A stretch of DNA of 50,740 nt from positions 1-50,740 of the forward strand of contig JAYMTF010000132.1 in assembly GCA_036897485.1 (NCBI GenBank), written 5' to 3'. Origin of the DNA: Pelargonium nanum (Eukaryota > Streptophyta > Magnoliopsida > Geraniales > Geraniaceae). Of the stretch, positions 1-11,500 are shown one piece after another; the stretch's first letter is position 1; each line of letters starts with the position of its first letter. Made by a program: the position numbers and the translations under genes. The notes beneath the pieces were generated by a model that did not search any database, was not told the DNA's origin, and was given only the letters and a program-made list of their open reading frames with translations.

Positions 1-1510
1 CGCCTCCTTAACAACCACTTGCCGAACCCTAGCCGCCACAAACAAATACAATCACCGCCTCTCTAAATACCATAAAGGTATTACTCTCATGCGAGAGACA
101 CGACCTCTAGTATGCGGTAGCTCTAACCACCACCAAGGGGCCGCAGCCGCCGCCTCGGGTTTCCTCTTCCCAAGTAGCCGCCACTGCTCTTGGAGAGAAA
201 ACCTAAAGCTCCTACTAGCATTATCTGGTTTTATTTAGCCCAAAATATTTAATTTTATAAATTTAATTTGTTGTGCAATTTTTTTAATTACTAGTGCACG
301 ACGTGCATACAATGATACAAGAAAACAAAAAACCTAGGAATCAACAATAAGTTGCATTAGTAGTAGTAGTAGGTTTGGAAGCACTTTGAGCCACTAAAAT
401 TGGGCTACTTGTTCTATACAAACCCCACTATTTTTATGCCGAAGATTCGTCTTGTCCCCGTCTAGGAGGAAGGAAAATGCACCACACTTCTTGGTGGATC
501 ACTGCTATTGGCTTCCAAATGCACCATCTTTTGTTTCTTCGAAGACTTGTAACAACTAGTCATAAACAAAATCAAAGTTATAGGACTTAAAGCAACCACC
601 AACTCTTTGGTTAATCAACAAAAATCATATCTACCTGTCGATGACCAGATTGCTACAACTTAAAACTCGCGTTTTCATTTGTTTATTGCATAACAAATAC
701 AATAAAGAGATCGTGTCATTTAGAAAAAAGAAAAATAGACAAATTTCGATCTTACAATATGTATGTTATTTTAATTTGCTTAACAAATTTTAAGATTTTA
801 ACAAACTGGTGTTTTATCAAGGTATGTTGGGCCAAACAGTATAAATGCTTTGGACTCTTTTTGAAGTCTCTTTTTCGAGCCTACTTGAGAACGATATGGG
901 ATGCGATTTTGGGTTTAAAAGGGAGAGTTACTCCTATTGTGTAGCTCAACTGATACAAAAAACATATGTATTTTCAAGTAACATTTAAACTCCGATGACA
1001 CCGGAGGTTATGTAGGCGGCCTTCCAAACCAGTCCATCTTTTCATCGAGTAACATTCAAACTCCGATTATGCCGGAGCCTATGCAGGCGACCTTCCAAGC
1101 CTACCTACTTAACCATCATAATCCGACAGCCGCTGCCCCATCCCAAGCTATGGCAAGCCTCGGGCCGCCCCATCCCGAGTCTTTTGGCTTCACATGTGGT
1201 TAACACATTCTTGAACTTTTCACGCTCTGGTTTCACAATCATAATTGTCAATATATGCTGTTTTTTTTCAAATTGTTTCACTTTACGACCTGATAGCACT
1301 TGAAACCGCTCAAATGCTTTTCTCTAGCAAGTTACGAGTCTTTTCTCTAAGAACTTACCGGTCCGTTTGGCATTGAGATATTTTTTTCTCTAGCAACTTG
1401 CCAATAGACACTTAATAAATGGACTGACTTGCCTTTTCCACGAGAAGTTGGTTATTTAAACTAGTTCTAGACATTCTCAGTCTCAACTATACACAACACA
1501 ACCAAGGAAA
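1..1510. other. Spacer upstream of the SOUL gene
   Basis: I see no convincing gene here. The first 240 bases are richer in C and G than what follows and contain many gcc/ccg triplets, but no long open frame on either strand resembles a known protein. A short (tag)n run lies near 358-371. A 71-bp tandem duplication lies at 977-1118 and is listed separately. The last 60 bases before the SOUL start contain a weak TATA-like stretch (ttatttaaac near 1450). Confidence 0.5.
977..1118. repeat. Two-copy tandem repeat, period 71 bp
   Basis: The block beginning agtaacatttaaactccgat at 977 is repeated from 1048 as agtaacattcaaactccgat. Both copies share a ccgga core and a ggc/gaccttccaa segment. The copies differ at scattered positions, so the duplication is old. 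No open reading frame uses it. Confidence 0.7.
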
Positions 1511-2210
1511 ATGAAGTGTCTGGTGATACTAGTGTCACTCCTGAGTAGATTCCTCGTACTCTCTGGTGTAATCGAATCACCACAGTACACAGTGGTTCGC
1601 TCAGAATCTGATTTCGAAATCAGACTCTACAGAGAAGCATCTTGGATATCTGCTCCGGTCCAAGGAACCTCCTTTGAGAAGTCCACCAAAGATGGTTTTC
1701 ACAGGTTCCTAAATTTCCTATTTCAAGTCTCTGTTTGGTTTCCAGGAAAATGCCCGAGAAAAATAACTTATTGCTCTATTTTCATGCAGGTTGTACCAAT
1801 ACATTCATGGTGCCAACCTGAACAATTCTCAATTGAAAATAACAGCTCCTGTGCTAACCAGTACTGAACCACAATCACATGGCTCTGGTTATTTTGTAAG
1901 GTTATTTCTGTCAGCCAAATTTGAGGGAAACCCTCCGCGTCCGAATACTGACCTTAATCTGCAGCTGGACAAATGGAGAGCTCACTGTGTAGCAGTCAGG
2001 AAGTTTTCTGGGTTTGCAAAAGACGATAGCATTGATAAAGAAATAGAAGCTCTATCCACTAGCCTGGATAGGCACTTGACTGAGAGACCAGTGATTAAAG
2101 ACAAGAACTTGTACACTATTGCCCAGTACAATGCCTCGTTCGATCAATCCAATCGCCTGAACGAGGTTTGGATGAATGTTTCGGGTTTTCCTGCAGATGT
2201 GTGTAAGTAG
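1511..2210 (+). CDS. SOUL family heme-binding protein
   Basis: Two exons, 1511-1704 and 1790-2210, joined across a GT-AG intron (gttcct ... atgcag) with the split codon AG/G, give 204 residues. The first 20 or so residues are hydrophobic (MKCLVILVSLLSRFLVL) and look like a secretion signal. The rest is one SOUL domain: ESPQYTVVRSESDFEIRLYR near residues 22-41, the YQYIHGAN segment just after the junction, ITAPVLTS, and a C-terminal NEVWMNVSGF. SOUL/HBP proteins bind heme or other tetrapyrroles; plant secreted forms have no settled role. Start choice: the first in-frame ATG, which gives the signal-like N terminus. The gene converges on GWD1, with 329 bp between the stops. Family assignment is firm; ligand and location are inferred. 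Confidence 0.9.
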
Positions 2211-2539
2211 CTTCTTTCAATGTAAAGACATGCTCATTTTGTTCAGAGAACTTTCGGTTCCTGGGTTTTGCTGTTAACGTAATACGCAAGACTAACAAGA
2301 CGTAAAGCTTGCTCAATTAGGCAATAATATGCCCTTTATGCTATATAAAGATATTATTAATGAAATTGACATATGTATGTTGCAGTTCAATTGCAAAACT
2401 TACAATTTTTTGTTGCTATCTGTAGTATAAATTATCTTGGCTCTCGCTTTATCCTTCGTTCTTTGGTTGTCATCTTCTTTCACCCTTTGGTGTCCTTTAA
2501 TTCACTACTCGGAAAACTTTAGAATGGGATAAATTATGA
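2211..2539. other. Convergent 3' spacer between SOUL and GWD1
   Basis: This AT-rich spacer must hold both 3' untranslated regions and both polyadenylation sites. It has no coding capacity that I can support. Confidence 0.6.
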
Positions 2540-5500
2540 TCACATTTGTGGTCTTGTCTGGACAACGTAGAGTTTTCCATCCCTGATCACACCTTCAATG
2601 TCTTGAGGAGTCCCATACAGCTCCTCGATTGCATGTCCTGCCTGAGCGATGCTCGAAAGTATTTTCTGGCGGAAGTTGCCATCTATCATCAAAGGGTCTG
2701 TTGAGTAATCGAGCACCACCTTCTCTTCTTCATCCATTGGCACACTGCACGGGAATGGAGAGTAACAGGAAAGAGATTAGTTCCAAGATACATATTGTGA
2801 ACATGTAACTGTTCCATAGGATTTTGTTGAAGTTTTACCTGTCGTAAAGGCCAGCACCAGCGTATCCTTCTAAATCTTCACCATTGGAATCAGAACGGAA
2901 AATGATTGATCTTCTTATAAAGAGGCCGATGGGTTTGCTAGGGTAACCCAAGACCTGGAAAGTTACAAAACTCTTGATAAATACAGAGTAGAGCATATGC
3001 AGATTCCAGTTTATAAGGTAAAGAAAAAAAATCTTTAGGGTTTGTTCCCCAAAGCCAACTCTGAATGATTATATATATTCATAACATATTAGGAAGACTG
3101 TATATTATTTATGCATTCTAAGACACCATTGATGGACAATCAATTGAAGTTTGGTTTACCTGAGGAGAGTTTAGATCTTTTTTCTTGCAAATAAAACTTA
3201 AAGCACGACCAGGATAGGCTCCAACTAAAGTTTCTCCAAGACCTTTCACCACCTATTAGAGATGAGATCCAATCAACATCTTCACTTTTCTGCTCAATTG
3301 ATTCAGAATTGAGTAAAACAAATTAACAAATAATACGACAAATACCTCAGCATATATCTCTGATGAGTCTCCTGAAGATGGATTAGTTGTGTGGATAACG
3401 AATGCATAATCAGCATTAATAATTTCCTGGACAAGCACAGCCATGCAGAGACAATCATGATCTAGTTTCAATTTTCGTGTGCTGAAGTATGCCCTTTCGT
3501 TCCACTTTGAAGCCCAAACCTGTAGGATAAAGCGAACCCCTTAATATATCAGAAATGCTCAGCGGGAAAATAATCTTCAGGCATCATTTAAACTGAAAGA
3601 GTAGCATGACGGGGAAGCAAGTCAAATAGAGGAATCATTAGCAAACCAAAATTTTCAGCAAATATTACTAACTTGTATTGCATGCAACAAGCCTGCTTTG
3701 GTTTATTATTCAAAGAGCAGTTCATAATGAATGATAATTCAGAATCCCTTCAAACCGTAGCCATTTTCTTGATAAGCACAGACATAAATTTCCGAATAGA
3801 TGACTTATTTTCAACAAAAAATAACATCATTTCCATTCTACATCTTATGACATGTTTGCAGGACAATGCAGTCTTACCTTCTTTATAGCCGTCCATGCTT
3901 GCTCCCATCGTTTTTCACCTTCATCCCCAGGCCAAGGCATCTCTGAACTTTGCATCTTAGTTTTCAGCTCTGTCACCTGAAATAACTATTGCATAAGCTT
4001 TCTACCAAAGAAAAACACTATTATATAAGCAATCTTTGACTTAAACTGCATCATTCATCTGAAAGGGCTCCATAGAAGATATTCTCTGAAATAAAGCCGT
4101 ATTGATTATGTGACCTAATGTGCAAAAATTACTGAATAAAGGTCAAATTACAGAAAATCTCTCACGAGGTAGGTCTAGGGTTATCCTTGTCCCTAGAAAC
4201 TAACTGATTACGAGAAGAGTTGCAAGAACGTTCCAGGCAGAACAAACATGAATTTATTGTGACCCTTACCTACAATCTAACCGAGAAATGTTGCCATTTT
4301 GTTAAGCATTTAGTAGTTTCCTTGTAGGGTTATTATTTGATCGATGTATTTTGGTTAGGTTGGGCAACAGAAGGCTACAAATGTACTGACAACAAACAAC
4401 TCAAAGATATGGATCCCAGTCTACCACTTAGAAACATGAGGTTGCAGTTTCAGTCCTGCCTTGATTGTGGTCTGTTACTAATAATTGTGGCAGATGTAAT
4501 TATAGAGTAAGCAATATGCATACATTTTTGTTTTACATAATTTGGAGAGTTTGTGATCAGCAAAACTTAAGGGCTTGACAATACAAATAAAAAGCATACC
4601 AACTGGGGTGGTGCAGTCATTTGCAGAACTGTCTCACGAATCTCCCCAAGGGCACTGAACTCTCCATCCCCTAACTTTTTCTTCAGAGTTTCCAACTTTT
4701 CAGCCACCGCCTGTAAATGTGAAGGGGAGAAATTCTGTAAGATCAAATGAGTTTCTAAAAGGACAATTTTTCTTCAGATTATTAAGCTACTGTAAAACAA
4801 AAGACAGTTTTGCTGTTTCCTAGAAAGATAAGGTACAAACTTGCTTAACCAACTGAAACAATATATAGTTCCAACACAAGAGCAGAGCAGAGTTCATTAC
4901 GAACACATATAGATGTTAGGGAAGTTCTGAGATGAGAAAAACCTTATTTGAACTATCTGAAAGAACTTTCTCAAATGCTCCAAATGGTAGGGCAACTGAT
5001 GTAGGAATCCCCATCCAAGATGGTACTTTTCCTTTTAAATAAGCGATATTACGTGATTTTGCTCCAACCTAAGAGATCACAGTGGGTACAAGAATTATAT
5101 CAAGTATCAAAGAAATAACAAAACTTTCATTTTGCTGTAAATGTCACGGGTAGTTAAATTATGTCCAGCTGTTCTATCAAATTCAATAAAGTAAAAGTAG
5201 ACAAAACAGAAGTGAAAAAAATCCTTGACAAAAGTTAAAGTTAGTTTGGCGAGACTAACCATTTCGTTTGTGAACTCCTCAGATGATATAGCATATCTAC
5301 CACTAAACTGCTTTTTGACCAACTTTAAAGATGGCAAAGAACCATCTTTCGATTGAGATGAACTTGTATCACCTAGCGCTCCCTCCTTCACCTCACTGAA
5401 AATAAGTATGAAGCAGAAAAGGAAAAAAAAAAGGTTAAATTTCTATTTTCATAGTTCATGGCTCATGCAACCCAATGTGAAAAAAAAATGAAAAAAAAAA

Positions 5501-8500
5501 AAAAGTACATAGCAAAAATATGATTTACTGAGATTATCAAATTTGCCTAAAATTGAAATGCCCTTTATCCAGCACTTATGGGACATGTTGCATGAATACA
5601 TTCAACCTTACACAAAGATGAGGCATTACCTATAAACTACATCAGCAGATGTAGGTTTTAGGCATAATAGCTTCCCTTCTTTTGCTTGTAAATCAGATAG
5701 AATATTGGGATCAAAGCACGTTGCAAAGCAAACCTGCAAAAAACAAGTCAGCTAGTTCAATAAATAATCTATGAATAGGGCAGCTCAGTGCGGGGCTTTC
5801 ACCAAATTGGGGTCTGGGAAGGGTCATTTACACACGCAACCTTCCTGCTTTCGCAAAGAGGCTGTTTCCCTTGCACAAGCCTGTGACCTCAAGGCCACTA
5901 TGTAGCAACCTTACACTGTTGAACCAGAGCTTACCCTCAGTTCAATGAATACCAACCAAAAGTTTACTTATGAACTTCATGATGTGATAGATGAAAACCT
6001 TGCTATTTCTTGCTCGCACCGACACGTGAGATAGAACATCTGGCATATCGGGTGTCAGCACAGCAACTGTACCATCTGGAATTTCTTCCTCTCCTTTTAC
6101 ACTCTTTGCCACCAAAATAGTAGGCTGTGAATAAGTTTTATTCTGAACAGCAAGCAATTCATCCACAACAACAACATATCCAGTAGCTTCAACTGGGCTG
6201 ATAACCTGCCAACTGTTCCACATCAAACCAAATCTCGTAAGAACATTATATATTAGAGATCGCAGAAGACTATATTACATCATTACAATATTCAACTAAA
6301 CATATTTAAACACACGATGTTTTAATAATATTTCATTTTATTTTATTGCAAGGAGTTTCTAAGTATTTAGCAAGGCAAATGAGGACAATAGTACAACCTT
6401 CCCAGATTAGCAGTCTTTCGAAGGACTGGATCAAGTCGATTAAGAAGTGAGGATAAAGAAGCAGCTGATCCAGCACGAATAATTTCTTCAGTAAAAATGT
6501 TCAACTGCAAGAAGTTGAAAATGAGGATGGCAACAAGAGAGCCAAATGCATAAAATGAAATTCATGTTCAAAATTTAATACGTACAGCCCATTGATCTAC
6601 TCCAAGCAGTGTTCCAAGATACTCTGCAGATGGTTGCAAAATTTTGTCATACCACTCCGCCTTGTGTGCAAGTGCTAGGCGGGTTCTGTCAAGAACTGAT
6701 TTCGCATATAATGCCCAGTGAGGGTCTTTACTCTTGGACATGTTTTGAGCACGATCCCACCCCTATATAAGCAATGAAATAAAATTCAGACTACAATGGC
6801 CTTTTTTCCACCCTCTAGACAAACATATCAATACACTGCGATTAACATCTCACTATCTCAGACATTCTACACTTCTTTAGCACCACTGATAAAACAAACA
6901 ATACAACATTTATGGAATCCCAATTTTTCACTTCACTAGATTCTGTTCCATTCACTTAGAAGCATTCACAGTGCAAAATTTAGTCACTTGCAATAAAATC
7001 CCCTTTTTTTCATTTGCAAATAATGTGAATTTATTCCAAAAGTTTGATTCCAAACAAAGGCTTTGAACACATTGTTCCCAAATCATACAACAATAATACG
7101 TTAAATTTGGAGTCTAAAATATGATAAAATAGACAACTTCAACACAAAATTACGAGTAATATTTACCTTCATGCAATAAATGAGATCTTCGTTATCATCT
7201 GAGGATAGAACAAGATTCTCAAGAACAAGAGAGATGAAGTGCATAATTTTCTGCATGAGGAACAGATTCATCAGATCATGAGAGAATTAAGTACATAACT
7301 AAAACACAATAATGTAGAACAATCAGTGATAATACAAAGATTAAGAAGAAAGAAGAAAGAAATTAAGAAAAGAAAAGAAAGAAGACAGAAAAAAGATTAG
7401 AAAGGATTGAAAAATTGTATGAAATATTCAAACTATAATCAAAACTGATTCAAAACTAAACCTATAGTACTTTTTATATAAAACACAACCAAATACTATC
7501 CAAATCAGTTAAATAACTACATCAAAACAATAAAGAAAGTAAATACTGAATAGTATAGGCTATCCCTCATCACACAATCAAGGATAATGCAATTTAAAGT
7601 CGAAGAGATACTAATAATATAGATATTGGAGTGGTCCAAAGAACATGAGTTACCTCAGGTTCAGCATTATTCAGTTCCTCGTATCCCCTTTCAATGGCTG
7701 TCCTAACAGTAGAATCAAGGGCAATGTCTAAAAACAAAAGATCCTTTAGACGATCATGATGCTTAAAGAGCATTGGCCGGAGCTCCTGACGAGCCTCTAG
7801 GAGACTCTGCATTAAAATTTATCAATATAGAAAGACAGAATATAAAGACAAATAAGCTCCCTCCGTCCCCAAATGAGAGTCCTGTTTCTCTAAAATACTT
7901 GTACCAAAATGAATAAGTTAGTTAGACATGAAATACCAATAATATATCCCTAAGATAAGTTAGTTAGAAACACTAGCAAATACACATGGGGTTTATGAAA
8001 GAAAGTCCATCAATAACTTGTCCTTAATTTTTGCTATAAAAATAATGCCATGCATTTTGGGATGGAGGGAGCAGTTGCAGTTCATATTGGAATTTCACAC
8101 ACCTCAAGAAGAGCTTCTACATTCTTATCTTCAACATGTTCCAGGACAAATTGAAGAAGTTGCTGTATGAATGAATAAAGATAAGTCAGGTATGCAACTA
8201 ATCATAAAATCAGGTGATATGCACATAAAATCATGAAAAAGTTAACATTGAGTTGATAAAATTACCGGATATCCAGACGGCAAGCCAGATATAGGATTTA
8301 TCTGCACTCCAACCATGAAACCTTGACCCTGAAACGAGTTAAAAATCCATTTAAATTTTATGAACATGAGATATTGAGTTGGGCAGGCCAGGTAGTTACT
8401 AAGATCACCTCAGCTTTGTAGCCCATACAATTAGAAATAGCAGACTCAAGATCTGCACCTGAATGAACTGCCTGCGTTTAATTATAACAGGAGCAACGAT

Positions 8501-11500
8501 GTCATAAATCAGTAAATAATCAAACTATTACTTCCAAGCATCACGTAAAACTTTAATGGAAAGGTTTAGAAAGTCAACCTTCAATGTTCTCATGTAACTC
8601 CCCAGATCACGCAGAAGACCATCTTTCTGATCTCTCCTAAAATTTGGTTCATTATGGATGGCACGATCATAGCTTAGAAGGCGTTCTTTGGTTATTCCAT
8701 TGTCATTCAATGTTTTCCAGTATACACTAATATCAAGGTCACTTTTGATGTAATCCATTAATGCCTGTAGAAAAATATAGGTAAGAAGTACAAAAACTTA
8801 AGATGCTGTAATTTGCTAAAGAAATCCTCATAGATTTGAAAGTTTAATACCTGACAGATTACAACATCATCTGGACTAGTGTTATTATGCAACTTTTGAT
8901 GCCATTCCTCCATCATCCCACCCTTGCAATCATTGTTTCTCTGCAAACAATTTTAATTTAACCACAAAACTCATTGACATGTTAAATGACAAATAGAGCA
9001 CTAATAATCATACCAAAAAGAAAACCTATACTCACCTGGATAACAAGGATCTCATCCCGAATTCGCTGTCCCACATCCCCTTCACCTCCACGACCAACAG
9101 TAGACAGAATCATGCGCAGAAGTTCCCGATACTCTGGTTGATTGATATAGATATTTTGGAGCAAGCCTGTAAGCCTATCCTGTGCTTGACTGATTTCACT
9201 GTAGAAATAGAAGAATGGGAATAACAATTGCATTTAGAGGAAAGATGACAGGATGTTGTGGCACAGAGAATGAAAATCCAATTCCTTGAGTCATTTATGG
9301 CATGAGAATATAGAAGTAGGACATATCAAAGTGTGAATATTGTTGAAGTAAATATGAACTAAGTCATATGCTTGAGTCATAGTCTCATACCGTGGCTTCA
9401 CATTATAATTTTTATTCCATATGAGTTGCCTCGTAGCCATGAACCTCATCCACACCAGAATTCCTGCAAGGCCAGCTTCACCAGCATCTTTGGCTTGAGC
9501 TATCAAGTCTGATGCTATATTAAACCTGAGAAAAACAATATATGTGGTATTACTCCAATAAGTGATCAACTAAGATATAAGTAAACAAATAAACTATCAA
9601 TGTCATTTTTAAAACTTCTGAAAATAAGCCAAATTACAAATTTAATAGCACGTCACAAATTTTATCAAAACCATCATAGCTTGGCAATAGTGATTCAATA
9701 GGCTCCTATGTTTATATATATGGAGAAAATGTGTAGACTAAATGAATGACAATTTACGAAATATCTGTAGTTTCTCTGCAGCAATCAACTCCATGTCTGT
9801 CCTCACACATCAGAAAGCAGATGTATGTACAAAATTTGCAAAGGTTAAAAGGGATTGTATTAGCTAAAAAGTAGAAATAAAAAAACATCAACCTGTGATT
9901 AGATGATACTATTCAGTAAATGAAGAATATGCTTTTCTTTTTTTTTTTGAACTCAAGAATATGCTTTTCTTAAAAACTTGTGTCTCAACAGTTCTTTCTT
10001 ACATATCCATATTAAGCAATTTGTTTCACTCATCAAATTTTATGACTAATGCTAAGAATGTAACAATAATTACTATCTAATTGACCAGAGATGCTGGTGG
10101 GAAAAGAATGATTTTTTCCTCCATGTTTAAGTAGCCTATACATGCTGCTATTTTTTTAGGAGTGCTGCACTACTAGATTAATCAACACTAACACAGTGAA
10201 TATACTATACAGGAACACTTGAAATGAAACATTATGAAGTTGCAATACCATAGGCTGAAGTAACTGCGGCCGAGATTTTAATCCAAACCAATCACAGTCC
10301 TCAGAAAATACTAACCTATGCATAAAGGACTTCTGAGCCTCACTCTCCAATTCTGCTATTCTATCCAGCAAAGCCTTGGCAGTACCCTTGCCATCACCGG
10401 CATCCTTTTGGAAGTAAATTGAAGGTATTAAATCAGGGAAATTAATGTAATCTAGATAGAATGCAAAAAATGACCAGGGAAGTTAGATGAAACTGTCAAT
10501 CATATGTTGGTAGAAGGAACCTTTTGAACTTTTTTAGATCCAGAACTGAAATCAACATAGAAGTCTGAGCCATTGTTCTTTATCCAGTTGCTACCAGACA
10601 CAAGTACAAACGGCATTCCAGTAAAACTGTCATCTTCAATCTCTATTTCAAGGGATTGGACCTGTAAATGAAATTAAGGCTATGAAAACTGAAGTTTGCA
10701 GATCTTAACAATATTGGTCAGTGGTCTGAGTTTAGAGTTTAATGAAGTAAGGAGTCATATCATATTCATCTCTGCATACCTCATAAGAAGGATCAGTAGA
10801 AACAGTACTAGCAAGCTGTGTTTCAGCGGCCCCACCTAGAGAAACTGAACCAGCCGGAAGTACATCGGAAGGTGGTGCCTGAAAATTTTAATATTAAAAA
10901 AAGGTAGGAACTGGAGACATAAAAAAACAGTAATATCAAATACCAAACAGTTGGTTGAAGCATTATCTAACTGATGGATTCAAGAATATTACCAACCACT
11001 CTCCAGCCCTTGTTTTAGACAAAGCCCAGTGAACCGTAACTGGCTCCTTGAAATCAGTAGCCAGATGAATCTTTGTCTTTGCACCAGACTTGGTCACAAG
11101 TACCTATAGAACAGGTATGGTCTCAAAATTAGGTCCAGACAGAATCACTTAACAGAAACTGGTGCAAAAATGGGACACACATCAATAATGGATCACTATC
11201 TCACCAGAAGCTGCTTGTCAGCAAGTTTGAAGAATTTCTTGTTCAGAACATTATCACCTTCTTGCTCTTCCTTTGCCTTGGCAAAAAGCTCTACTGCTGA
11301 CAAGACTTTTGGTTTGGCTGGACTTGAATGCTTTTCCTCTACTGGTTTAGCTTCATATTTATTAAGAAGCTGCATCAGGTCCCTATTCTTGCGCTGGAAC
11401 CTTTCACCGCTATGATACTTTTTGCTCTGTGGTTGCTTTGCAACATTACTTTTGATCTCTCCTTTGGTAATCTTTTTCCTAATCTCATCAATGGAGACAC

